Source: an uncultured Oscillospiraceae bacterium
GTDB taxonomy: Bacteria > Bacillota > Clostridia > Oscillospirales > Oscillospiraceae
DNA: 58,825 bases
Assembly: GCA_947627285.1 (NCBI GenBank)
Contig: CANQVL010000012.1
Location: forward strand, 1 to 58,825
Direction: 5' to 3'
Under the pieces are notes generated by a model. That model was not told the DNA's origin, did no database searches, and saw nothing but the letters and a program-made list of their open reading frames with translations. Of this stretch, positions 33,922-41,224 are shown piece by piece. The position numbers and the translations under genes were made by a program. The first letter of the stretch is position 1, and every line of letters begins with the position of its first letter.

Positions 33922-33997
33922 CCCGTTCATTCACATTTTTCCCGTCCGCCGCATAGCCGCGCGCGCAAAGGGGAAAGCTATTCGCGAGGTGATAAAA

Positions 33998-34204
33998 ATG
34001 TATTATCAGAACCTTTACAACGACGGTCTTCCCATGGGCTTCGGCATGGCGCTGGCTGCCAATATGCTGGCGTATGACCGCTTCTCCGCCCTCTCCCAGC
34101 GGGAGCGTGAGGAGCTCATCGCGCGCACCCACGGCATCGAATCCCCAGAGGAAATGCGCAATTTTGTGGCGGAATTCGGTAAAAACGGACTTGGCATAAT
34201 GTAA
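33998..34204 (+). CDS. small conserved Clostridia protein of unknown function
   Basis: A 68-residue protein with a GAGGTGAT ribosome site. Its C-terminal half (LSQREREELIARTHGI then SPEEMRNFV) matches a pattern I know from small uncharacterised Clostridia proteins; the N-terminal part has MALAANMLAYDRF. It is probably helical, cytoplasmic and not membrane-bound. Function unknown. It lies between the divergent mgtE promoter and the convergent MocR-like gene and looks monocistronic. The first ATG with a ribosome site was used; the frame is open further upstream but with no good start. Confidence 0.68.
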   Translation: MYYQNLYNDGLPMGFGMALAANMLAYDRFSALSQREREELIARTHGIESPEEMRNFVAEFGKNGLGIM

Positions 34205-34241
34205 CGCCTGCCCCTCCACGCTCAGATGGAGGGGCGGACTA

Positions 34242-35327
34242 CTATTTTTCCTCTGTTCTGAGCCGGCGCCTCACCCTGTTCAGGTGGCGCTCAAAGTGCC
34301 CGCGGTCAATGAACCTGGCAAGTACATACTGGTCAAAGGCGGGCACGGGGCAGGAATAGAAGCCCAGCCTTTCACTGTAATCCCTCAGCAGGCCCTCGGG
34401 CAGGACCATGTAGCCCATACGCATTGACGGCGCCAGGGAGTGGGAGAAGGTGTTGAGGTATATGACCCGCCCTCCCCTGTCCATTGAAAAAAGAGGCTCC
34501 TGGGGCTTGCGGGAGGGGGAAAACTCCGAGTCAAAGTCGTCCTCGATAATTATCCCGCCGCCTCGCTCCGCCCAGTCTAAGTATTCACGTCTCTTTGAAG
34601 CGGAGGCGGTTATGCCCGTGGGGTAGCTGTGGTAGGGCGTCACGTGGAGTATATCGGCGCTTGACGAGGCGAGGGCGGCGGAGCTTATGCCGTCCCCGTC
34701 AAGGGGCAGCAGCTCATATTTAGCCCCGCAGGAGGCGTAAACCAGCCTTATTTTCTCATATCCCGGGTCCTCCAGGGCGAAGAGCCTGTCCCTTCCGAAA
34801 AGCTGGGCCAGCATTCCGTAAAGGTACTCGGCGCCGGAGCCGACTATCACCCTCGCCGGTTCCACCCGCATACCTCTGTAGCGCCGCAGAAACGCCGCTA
34901 TGGCGTTTCTCAGCTCCGCGCATCCGAAGGCGGGGGGCTTTAGAAGGAGCTTTTCACCGTAATCGGTGATGACCTCGCGCATTATCTTTGTAAGCGCCGA
35001 GTAGCGGAATCCCAGGTCCCTTCCGGGCTCCGCCGGAACGTCCACCACCGGCGTATAGTCCGGCACCTCGGCATTCACTGATACCGCCCCGAGCTTTGCC
35101 GCAAAGTAGCCGCTCCGTTCACGGCTGACGGCGTAGCCCTCGTCCACAAGGCATTTGTAAGCCCCGTCAACCGTGATGACGCTCACATCCAGGTGCTCCG
35201 CCAGCGTCCGCTTTGACGGCAGACGGCTGCCGGAGGGTATAGCGCCGGAGCGTATGTCCTCCCGGATATGCCAATAAAGCCTCATATAGAGGGGACCTGT
35301 CCCCTCCTTCAAATTATAGGTGAGCAT
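34242..35327 (-). CDS. MocR/GntR-type regulator with truncated, lysine-less aminotransferase domain
   Basis: A 361-residue protein: winged-helix GntR domain (about 1-75, IPSGSRLPSKRTLAEHL) followed by a type-I aminotransferase-like domain (about 95-350). MocR regulators bind PLP through a lysine in a motif such as FSKSLAPSxRxGY; here the sequence is FSHSLAPSMRMGY, so the lysine is histidine (codon CAC). The protein also ends about 100 residues early, lacking the small C-terminal domain. It is divergent from an ECF-transporter S component, and MocR proteins often control vitamin B6 genes. It may be a decaying pseudogene or a regulator that binds a ligand without a Schiff base. The start is uncertain; the AAGGAG lies 16 nt upstream. 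Confidence 0.7.
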   Translation of the reverse strand: MLTYNLKEGTGPLYMRLYWHIREDIRSGAIPSGSRLPSKRTLAEHLDVSVITVDGAYKCLVDEGYAVSRERSGYFAAKLGAVSVNAEVPDYTPVVDVPAEPGRDLGFRYSALTKIMREVITDYGEKLLLKPPAFGCAELRNAIAAFLRRYRGMRVEPARVIVGSGAEYLYGMLAQLFGRDRLFALEDPGYEKIRLVYASCGAKYELLPLDGDGISSAALASSSADILHVTPYHSYPTGITASASKRREYLDWAERGGGIIIEDDFDSEFSPSRKPQEPLFSMDRGGRVIYLNTFSHSLAPSMRMGYMVLPEGLLRDYSERLGFYSCPVPAFDQYVLARFIDRGHFERHLNRVRRRLRTEEK

Positions 35328-35356
35328 CTGGTTATAAAAAATTCTCCTTATCTGGT
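35326..35356. promoter_or_regulatory. direct repeat between MocR-like and ECF S-component genes
   Basis: Two ATCTGGT copies (35326-35332 and 35350-35356), 24 bp apart in the same orientation. MocR-type regulators often bind direct repeats, so this is a candidate operator. The copies are short and could be chance. Confidence 0.3.
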
Positions 35357-35419
35357 GATTTCAATATATCCAAAAGCCATTATAATGAGGTAAATCCCAA
35401 AAGTCAAGGAGGAATCCCA

Positions 35420-35929
35420 ATGAAAGCAAGAGACATAAAAAAGCTGACCGTTACCGCGATGCTCATGGCGATGAACATAGTCCTGAGCATGGAGATACTG
35501 TCCATACCCGTCCCCGGAGGGCACCTTTACGCCAACGACATAGTCATATGCACCGCGGCGCTTCTTCTGGACCCCTTCTGCGCCTTTGTTGTGGGCGGCG
35601 TGGGAGCGTTTTTGGGGGACATGATCTTCTACCCCACTCCGATGTTCGTCTCCCTTGTGACCCACGGGCTCCAGGCGGTGGTGATCGTCCTCATGACCCG
35701 CAAGGTCCTGACAAAAAAGCCCGTGCTCTCCGCCATTATAGCCATCACCGTGGGCGCAATTATCATGGTAACCGGCTACTCCCTTGGGCGCGCCTACATC
35801 TACTCCACCCCTGAATACGCCCTGGCGAAGCTCCCCTTCCAGTTTCTCCAGGCCGCGCTGGGCTACATCGCGATACCCCTGGTATACGGCTGCGGCATAA
35901 AAAAGGCTTACGACAAGCTGATGAAATAA
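35420..35929 (+). CDS. ECF transporter S component (vitamin/cofactor binding, possibly B6)
   Basis: A 169-residue, very hydrophobic protein with six membrane segments and the early MLMAMNIVLSM (Ala/Met-rich helix 1) typical of ECF-type S components (HmpT/PdxU/QueT group), plus conserved loop residues ANDIVIC and YPTPMFV. S components bind a vitamin or its precursor and share an EcfA/A'/T energy module encoded elsewhere. It is divergently encoded from a MocR-like regulator, which points to a pyridoxine-type substrate, but the substrate cannot be proved here. The start has AAGGAGG upstream. A TATAAT-like box lies near 35379 and a consensus promoter for tRNA-Gln follows the gene. Confidence 0.8.
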   Translation: MKARDIKKLTVTAMLMAMNIVLSMEILSIPVPGGHLYANDIVICTAALLLDPFCAFVVGGVGAFLGDMIFYPTPMFVSLVTHGLQAVVIVLMTRKVLTKKPVLSAIIAITVGAIIMVTGYSLGRAYIYSTPEYALAKLPFQFLQAALGYIAIPLVYGCGIKKAYDKLMK

Positions 35930-35967
35930 GCCGCGAAAAACTGAGAAAAAAATTTTTCAGAAAAACC

Positions 35968-35996
35968 TTGACAACCCCGCCCGCTGTGGTTATAAT
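35968..35996 (+). promoter_or_regulatory. promoter of tRNA-Gln
   Basis: TTGACA (35968-35973) and TATAAT (35991-35996), spacing 17 bp, full consensus, 13 nt before the tRNA 5' end. Confidence 0.92.
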
Positions 35997-36009
35997 AGCT
36001 CTTGCGTTT

Positions 36010-36083
36010 AGCGGGATTGTGTAAAGGTAGCACAGCGGACTCTGACTCCGTATGTGAGGGTTCGAATCCTTCTCCCGCTGCCA
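36010..36083 (+). tRNA. tRNA-Gln (anticodon CTG)
   Basis: Acceptor AGCGGGA/TCCCGCT with discriminator G and encoded CCA (36081-36083). Anticodon loop CTCTGAC (CTG) in stem CGGA/TCCG; T-loop GGTTCGAATCC. Its promoter and terminator are directly adjacent. Confidence 0.92.
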
Positions 36084-36090
36084 TAACGAG

Positions 36091-36119
36091 AATCCCGAAA
36101 CCGCAACGGTTTCGGGATT
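36091..36119 (+). terminator. terminator after tRNA-Gln
   Basis: Perfect 13-bp stem AATCCCGAAACCG (36091-36103) / CGGTTTCGGGATT (36107-36119) with a CAA loop, followed by TTCGTTTATTTC. It faces the convergent metH gene. Confidence 0.85.
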
Positions 36120-36164
36120 TTCGTTTATTTCTTTTATTTTGTCAAACCGTTTAACAAATTGCTC

Positions 36165-38570
36165 CTAATCCCCGAAAACAAGATTGGCGACGCGGGCGGA
36201 GTCTTGGGCGTCTTTGGTGTAGTAGTCGGCGCCGACAAGTCTGGCGTACTCCTCGTTGAGGACGGCGCCGCCAACCATAACCTTGCAGTCAGCGCCGGCG
36301 TCGCGGAGCATTTTGATGGTCAACGCCATATTTTTAACCGTTGTGGTCATGAGCGCCGACAGGGCGACGAGCTTTATATTCTCCCTCTTTGTCACGTCAA
36401 CAATTAGCTCCGGCGCCACGTCGCGCCCCAGGTCAACGACCTCGTAGCCGTAATTTGACAGGAGCATTTTGACGATATTCTTACCTATGTCGTGAATATC
36501 GCCCTTGACGGTGGCAAGGAGTATCTTCCCCTTTCCCTTGACCTCTCCGGATTTTGCCGAGCTTTTAACCACGTCAAAGCCGAGCTTCACCGTCTCCGCC
36601 GACGCCATCAACTGCGGGAGGAAGAACTGTCCCTTTTCAAATCTCTCACCGGCGGCGTTGATGGCGGGTATGAGGAGGTCGTTTATGACCTCCATGGGAG
36701 TTTTATCCTCCAATGCCTTCCTCACCGCATCCTCTATGAGCATTTTCCTGCCCGATAAGACGATTTGAGTTATGTCAACTTCGTTTGAAGGGTTAGTTGA
36801 CATAATGCTTTCAGTTGACATAACGTTATTTTCGCCCTTGTTTACATAATTCTTGTTTACATAACTCTGATATACTGTCGTTTGGTTTACATAAGTATCT
36901 ATATACGCCTGTGAGCCCACGTCCTCGCCGGAGAGCACCCGCCACGCCGCCACCACGTCCATGTACCTTTTGGACATTGGGTTCAAAATCGGCAGTGTCA
37001 GCCCCCGGGCGAAGGCGTTTGCCAAAAATGTGGCGTTCAAAAGCTCCCTGTTGGGCAGTCCGAAGGAAATATTGCTGACACCCAGAACGGTCTTCACTTC
37101 GAGCCTTTCCGTCACCAGCCCAACAGCCCGAAGGGTCTCGCGGGCAAAGCTCTGGTTTGTTGAGACAGCCATTGTCAGGCAGTCTATAAGCACGTCCTCG
37201 CGGGGTATGCCGTACTCCCCCGCCGTTTTCAGTATCCGTTCGGCTATATCCAGCCTGTCCTCGGCTCTCTCGGGTATGCCGTTCTCGTCGAGTGTGAGCC
37301 CCACCACCGCCGCGCCGTATTTTTTCGCGATGGGCAAAATCGCCTCCAGGCTTTCCCTCTTGCCGTTTACTGAGTTTATGATGGGTTTGCCGCAGTAGAC
37401 GCGGCACGCCCTGTCAAGGGCTATGGGGTCGGAGCTGTCTATCTGGAGCGGCAGGGGCGACACTGCCTGAAGCGCCGTCACAAGCCTTGTGAGCGTACCC
37501 GCCTCGTCGATCTCGGGAAGTCCGGCGTTCACGTCCAAAAGCTGTGCCCCCGCCTCCTCCTGGTTTATCGCCTCGTTGAGGATATAGTCGAAGGCGAAGG
37601 AGCGCAGAGCCTCCTTTATTTTCTTTTTTCCCGTGGGATTTATCCGCTCGCCGATCACAGCGACGCCGCTGTCGGCGCACACAAGCCTCTGACCGCTTGT
37701 AAAGACGCTCCTGCGGCGCGCTGGGCGCTCCACGGGCCGTCGCCTGTCCATCTCCGCCCGCAGGAGCCTTATGTGCTCCGGCGTTGTTCCACAGCAGCCG
37801 CCGGCTATGGTGACGCCGGCGTCCAGCATCTCTCCCACGGCGGCGGCGAACCGCTCAGGCGTGACGTGATACACCGTCTGACCGGAGGTTGCGTCTGGAA
37901 GCCCCGCGTTGGGCTGGACCATAACGGGGACTGTGGACCACTCAAGCATCGTTTTGGCAAAGGGAATTATCTCCTCGGGTCCCAGCGAGCAGTTTATGCC
38001 CACCGCGTCGGCTCCCAGCGCGGAGAGCGTCACGGCGGCGATGGCGGGGTCCGTGCCAAGAAACGTCCTGCCGTCGGCGGCAAAGGTCATGGTGACATAC
38101 ACCGGCAGGCGGGAATTTTCCTTCACCGCCAGCAGTGCCGCCTTCGCCTCCAGAAGGTCCGACATTGTCTCGATCACCGCAAGGTCCGCTCCCGCCTCGG
38201 CTCCGGCGAGAACCTGCTCCCGGTAAAGCTCATATGCCTCGTCAAAGCTCAATGTCCCCATGGGGGCGAGCATCGCGCCGGTTGGCCCCAAATCCAGCGC
38301 CACGCGCCTGGCGCCCGCCTCCCGGGCAAGGCGTATGCCGGCGGAGATGACCTCCCTCACCTTTTGTGCGCTTCCCAGCTTTCTTGAGTTGGCTCCGAAG
38401 GTGTTGGCGGTGATGACGTCAGCCCCCGCCGCCACATAGTCGGCGTGGACCGCCCTTACGATCTCCGGGCTTTCCAGGTTGAGGAGCTCCGGCAGTCCTC
38501 CGGTTTTGAGCCCGCGCTTTTGGAGCTCCGTGCCCATTCCGCCGTCAAAAAGAATAAATTTATTTTCCAC
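36165..38570 (-). CDS. metH: cobalamin-dependent methionine synthase without activation domain (MetH)
   Basis: An 801-residue methionine synthase. Domains in order: homocysteine methyltransferase (about 1-285; zinc Cys in GINCSLG and AGGCCGTTPEH), pterin/methyl-THF binding (about 300-560), an unusual linker (about 560-600) built from a repeated 10-bp DNA motif, a helical cap, and the B12-binding domain with GDIHDIGKNIV near residue 700. The AdoMet-dependent activation domain of E. coli MetH is absent but is encoded separately just upstream. Start is GTG (38568-38570) with GGAGGG 7 nt before it; the ribosome site can fold as AGGAGggacCTCCT, suggesting coupling to the overlapping upstream gene. 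It makes methionine from homocysteine and methyl-THF supplied by MetF. Confidence 0.9.
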   Translation of the reverse strand: MENKFILFDGGMGTELQKRGLKTGGLPELLNLESPEIVRAVHADYVAAGADVITANTFGANSRKLGSAQKVREVISAGIRLAREAGARRVALDLGPTGAMLAPMGTLSFDEAYELYREQVLAGAEAGADLAVIETMSDLLEAKAALLAVKENSRLPVYVTMTFAADGRTFLGTDPAIAAVTLSALGADAVGINCSLGPEEIIPFAKTMLEWSTVPVMVQPNAGLPDATSGQTVYHVTPERFAAAVGEMLDAGVTIAGGCCGTTPEHIRLLRAEMDRRRPVERPARRRSVFTSGQRLVCADSGVAVIGERINPTGKKKIKEALRSFAFDYILNEAINQEEAGAQLLDVNAGLPEIDEAGTLTRLVTALQAVSPLPLQIDSSDPIALDRACRVYCGKPIINSVNGKRESLEAILPIAKKYGAAVVGLTLDENGIPERAEDRLDIAERILKTAGEYGIPREDVLIDCLTMAVSTNQSFARETLRAVGLVTERLEVKTVLGVSNISFGLPNRELLNATFLANAFARGLTLPILNPMSKRYMDVVAAWRVLSGEDVGSQAYIDTYVNQTTVYQSYVNKNYVNKGENNVMSTESIMSTNPSNEVDITQIVLSGRKMLIEDAVRKALEDKTPMEVINDLLIPAINAAGERFEKGQFFLPQLMASAETVKLGFDVVKSSAKSGEVKGKGKILLATVKGDIHDIGKNIVKMLLSNYGYEVVDLGRDVAPELIVDVTKRENIKLVALSALMTTTVKNMALTIKMLRDAGADCKVMVGGAVLNEEYARLVGADYYTKDAQDSARVANLVFGD
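36770..36894. repeat. cluster of a 10-bp motif (GTTKACATAA) in the MetH linker
   Basis: Six copies: TTATGTCAAC at 36770-36779 (inverted), GTTGACATAA at 36796-36805 and 36814-36823, GTTTACATAA at 36840-36849, 36855-36864 and 36885-36894. Spacings within the last three are 15 and 30 bp. The same motif lies in the spoIVFAB-like genes (620-629, 659-668, 677-686) and just before metF (40101-40110). Confidence 0.75.
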
Positions 38571-39249
38571 AGGAGGTCCCTCCTCTACGGTATTCGCAGT
38601 TTTCCCTGTTCTCGCAGGTGTCGCAGGAGGTGCCGTGCCGCGCCTCCCTGACCCCCTCGGGGAACAGACCTATGAGCGCCGAAACGCTTTTTTTGGGGAG
38701 CATGAGCATACTGTCCGTCAGCGTTATCCCCAGCCGCACGTCGGCGCTTATTACGTTCAGCACCTCCGGCTGCTGCTCCAGTGGGAAGTCGCCGTACCCG
38801 GGGCTGTACCTGAACACCCCGGTGAGGCTCCTTGCCCTCCCCCAGTCAAGTATCTCACTTTCGCACCTGTCGGATACCGCCTCGATGAGCGCCGTACACG
38901 CCGCGTTGAAGATCACCTCTCCGGTGGCGGAGCGCCGGGAGAGCCGCATCATAGCCCTCTCCACCTCAAAGCCCAGCGTCGCCGCCATTACCGCGCAGTA
39001 TTTTGCGCCATTCAGGTGCTTTTTTATGTCCTTTCCCTGAAATACGGCGCCTGTCCCGGCAAGGGCGGGCTGTCCGTCCCGCTCCTCCAGCTCAAAGACC
39101 TGCCAGAAGTACCGTGGTTCGGCGCTATTGAGGCACTCCTCGCAGACCCTGTCAATGAGCGCGTCAAGCTCCCTGTCTATCTCCTGACCCCGGTGCCCCA
39201 GGTAACGCAGTACCTCCGATCTGTCTATCCTATACCCCAAATCCGGCAT
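38560..39249 (-). CDS. free-standing methionine synthase activation domain protein
   Basis: A 229-residue protein matching the MetH reactivation (AdoMet-binding) domain: the loop RYSPGYGDFPLEQQ near residue 146 is its signature. It should reductively methylate oxidised cob(II)alamin on MetH, using AdoMet and an electron donor. The C-terminus is cysteine-rich (CDTCENRENCEYRRGGTSC), suggesting a small metal or iron-sulfur site involved in electron transfer, an inference only. It overlaps metF by 20 nt and metH by 11 nt, so the three are translated together. In many Clostridia the activation domain is split off in this way. Confidence 0.85.
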   Translation of the reverse strand: MPDLGYRIDRSEVLRYLGHRGQEIDRELDALIDRVCEECLNSAEPRYFWQVFELEERDGQPALAGTGAVFQGKDIKKHLNGAKYCAVMAATLGFEVERAMMRLSRRSATGEVIFNAACTALIEAVSDRCESEILDWGRARSLTGVFRYSPGYGDFPLEQQPEVLNVISADVRLGITLTDSMLMLPKKSVSALIGLFPEGVREARHGTSCDTCENRENCEYRRGGTSCGK

Positions 39250-40099
39250 CTCTCAGCGCCCCCATCTCGAATTTTGCCACGTCGGGCTTGTTCATGGTGT
39301 AAATATGTATCCCGCTGGCGCAGCCGCTCTCCGCAAGCTCCGTGATCTGCCTCGCCGCGTACTCCATACCCGCCTTCAAAAGGGAATCCGGGTCGTGCTC
39401 GTATCTGTAGCACATACGTATGACCGGCGCCGGCAGGGAGGCGCCGCACATGAACACCATCCTGGTTATCTGACTTTTGCCCATTATGGGCATTATCCCG
39501 GCGTCAATGGGCACCGTGATGCCCGCGGCGCGCGCCTTTTCGATGAAGCGGTAAAAAACTGTGTTGTCAAAAAAGAGCTGGCTCAGGAAGAACTCCGCTC
39601 CGGCGTCCTGCTTCTCCCTGAGATGGCGTATGTCCGCCTCAAAGTCGTCGCACTCCACGTGCCCCTCCGGGTAACAGCCGCCGCCAACGCAGAAATCCGT
39701 CGTCTCCCGAAGATACCGCACAAGCTCCGCGCCGTAGCGGAAATCCCGCGTCTCACTGCCGGGGAGCCTGTCCCCGCGCAGGGCGAAGACGTTGGAAATT
39801 CCCCTGGAGCGTATATCGCTCACCATCCCGTCCACGTCCGCCCTTGTGGAGTTTACGCACGTCACGTGGGCCACCGCCGGAATCGCGTACTCCCGCTCGA
39901 TTATCCCCGTAAGCGCCGCGGTGTTGCTGCCGTTGCCGGAGCCGCCCGCCGAACAGGTGACGGAGATAAAGTCGGGTCCGGTCCCCGCAAGGGCGTCCAG
40001 CATACCCCTCAGCTCCTCCACCTTCAGCTCGCCCTTCGGGGGGAATATCTCATAGGAAATGGGGAGCCTCTTTTGCCTGTAAATATCGCGAATGTACAT
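39230..40099 (-). CDS. metF: methylenetetrahydrofolate reductase
   Basis: A 289-residue MetF. Signature blocks: SYEIFPPKG near residue 15, FISVTCSAGGSG near 45, VAHVTCVNS near 75, FALRGD near 104, FFLSQLFFDN near 165 and IPIDAGIMPI near 190. It reduces 5,10-methylene-THF to 5-methyl-THF with FAD, feeding the downstream methionine synthase. Start ATG at 40099 is preceded by GTGAGG and then one copy of the 10-bp repeat (GTTTACATAA) placed between ribosome site and start. Its stop region overlaps the activation-domain gene by 20 nt. Confidence 0.92.
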   Translation of the reverse strand: MYIRDIYRQKRLPISYEIFPPKGELKVEELRGMLDALAGTGPDFISVTCSAGGSGNGSNTAALTGIIEREYAIPAVAHVTCVNSTRADVDGMVSDIRSRGISNVFALRGDRLPGSETRDFRYGAELVRYLRETTDFCVGGGCYPEGHVECDDFEADIRHLREKQDAGAEFFLSQLFFDNTVFYRFIEKARAAGITVPIDAGIMPIMGKSQITRMVFMCGASLPAPVIRMCYRYEHDPDSLLKAGMEYAARQITELAESGCASGIHIYTMNKPDVAKFEMGALRDAGFGV

Positions 40100-40100
40100 A

Positions 40101-40110
40101 TTATGTAAAC
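40101..40110 (-). repeat. 10-bp motif copy between the metF ribosome site and start codon
   Basis: TTATGTAAAC on the plus strand, that is GTTTACATAA read toward metF. It is the same element as in the MetH linker and near the spoIVFAB genes, here in non-coding DNA. Confidence 0.7.
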
Positions 40111-40123
40111 CTCACTGATTTAT

Positions 40124-40579
40124 CTATTTCAGTACCTCGACCCATTGGTCGTTTTGCTTATAGAAAAACTGCTCGGAAAGTCCGTCCTCCATAAAAAGCC
40201 TCAACACGTTCTCCATGCCCTCGGCAAGCCTCATCTCAGGAAGCTCCCGGAGCGGCACCCAGCTTACCTCCCCCTCGTCGGAGGAGGTCAGCTTGCCTGA
40301 AAAACTGCCTGTTTTGTAACACAACACCGTGTACCGTGTCCCGTCGTCCCGTGTCCAGTCCTTTATGCCGCAAAGCGTAAGGCGGGATACCGTCAGACCT
40401 GTCTCCTCATATACCTCCCGTATAACAGCGTCGGTAAAGGACTCTCCCCGCTCCACGTGACCGCCCGGGAAGGCGGCTCCCTGCCAGTCAGGGTCGACCC
40501 TGTCCTGGACCAGCACGTTACCCTCGCCGTCCGTGACCATGCACATATTGGTGAATATCACCGTTTCCGTTCTTCCCAT
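40124..40579 (-). CDS. NUDIX hydrolase (8-oxo-dGTP diphosphatase type)
   Basis: A 151-residue NUDIX protein with the box GGHVERGESFTDAVIREVYEETGL (about residues 38-61), matching GX5EX7REUXEEXGU; the Glu residues bind Mg. It hydrolyses nucleoside-diphosphate derivatives; MutT-type sanitising of oxidised nucleotides is typical, but the substrate is not known here. In a run with the GyrI-like, AlaX-like and HAD genes upstream (3-nt gap) and metF downstream (24 nt). Start preceded by GGGGGAG. Confidence 0.85.
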   Translation of the reverse strand: MGRTETVIFTNMCMVTDGEGNVLVQDRVDPDWQGAAFPGGHVERGESFTDAVIREVYEETGLTVSRLTLCGIKDWTRDDGTRYTVLCYKTGSFSGKLTSSDEGEVSWVPLRELPEMRLAEGMENVLRLFMEDGLSEQFFYKQNDQWVEVLK

Positions 40580-40582
40580 AGC

Positions 40583-41224
40583 TCACTCCCCCACGGGTCT
40601 TATGGGGTGGCGCAGTACGGTTTTCAGCTTCTCCGGAGCGCACTTGCGCGGGTCGGAGAGGTAGATCTCATGGTGCTGTCTCGTATCCGAGATGTCCAGA
40701 CGACAGCCCCGGCTCTCCATAAATCCGTGCATAAGCCGCACCGTCTCCGGCTCGGCGTCGTAGGAGCCAATGTGCATACACTGTACGCAGAGGCCCTCAT
40801 TAACCGGCAGGAACTCGACCCTTGAGAAATCGGTCCTTTTCTTCCGCTCCGCCTCTCCTATCGCCCAGTCAAATTCCTCTTTTGTCACAAAATCGGGCAG
40901 TCTTATACATGAGATAAACTCAAGGTCCGCCTTGCGGGTAAGGTCAAGCCCCGCCTCGTTCCCCTCCTGCCGCCAAAAGCCCTCCAGCGGCGGGACCACA
41001 TAGTCAAAATAGCCCTCTATCCGGTGGTCGCCCATTTTGCTCATTTTGATTGTAAAGGCGATGGCGTAGAGCATACCGATGGAGGATTTATACTCCCCCG
41101 CCTCCTCGTTTGGGTCCCCGCGCCCCCTGACGGCGATATAATTCATCGGCGGAACGTCAACGATAGACGGCTTTTTGGGCGGGAGATAGAATTCCCTGTA
41201 TTCCTTCTTGAAATCAAATGCCAT
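40583..41224 (-). CDS. GyrI-like small-molecule-binding domain protein
   Basis: A 213-residue GyrI-like (SOUL/AraC-effector-binding) protein with the opening VDVPPMNYIAVRGRGDPNE near residue 21 and the repeat unit of that fold in the second half (FSRVEFLPVNEGLCVQCMHIG). Related stand-alone proteins bind small hydrophobic molecules or, in some cases, hydrolyse electrophilic cyclopropanoid compounds. It overlaps the AlaX-like gene by 11 nt, so it is co-translated. Ligand unknown. Confidence 0.82.
   Translation of the reverse strand: MAFDFKKEYREFYLPPKKPSIVDVPPMNYIAVRGRGDPNEEAGEYKSSIGMLYAIAFTIKMSKMGDHRIEGYFDYVVPPLEGFWRQEGNEAGLDLTRKADLEFISCIRLPDFVTKEEFDWAIGEAERKKRTDFSRVEFLPVNEGLCVQCMHIGSYDAEPETVRLMHGFMESRGCRLDISDTRQHHEIYLSDPRKCAPEKLKTVLRHPIRPVGE

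Noticed and set aside
40100-40123. SAM (S-box) or T-box control of metF
   Set aside because: Only 24 nt separate the NUDIX and metF genes, too short for any such leader; the operon promoter at 43141 has no room for one before the first start codon either.
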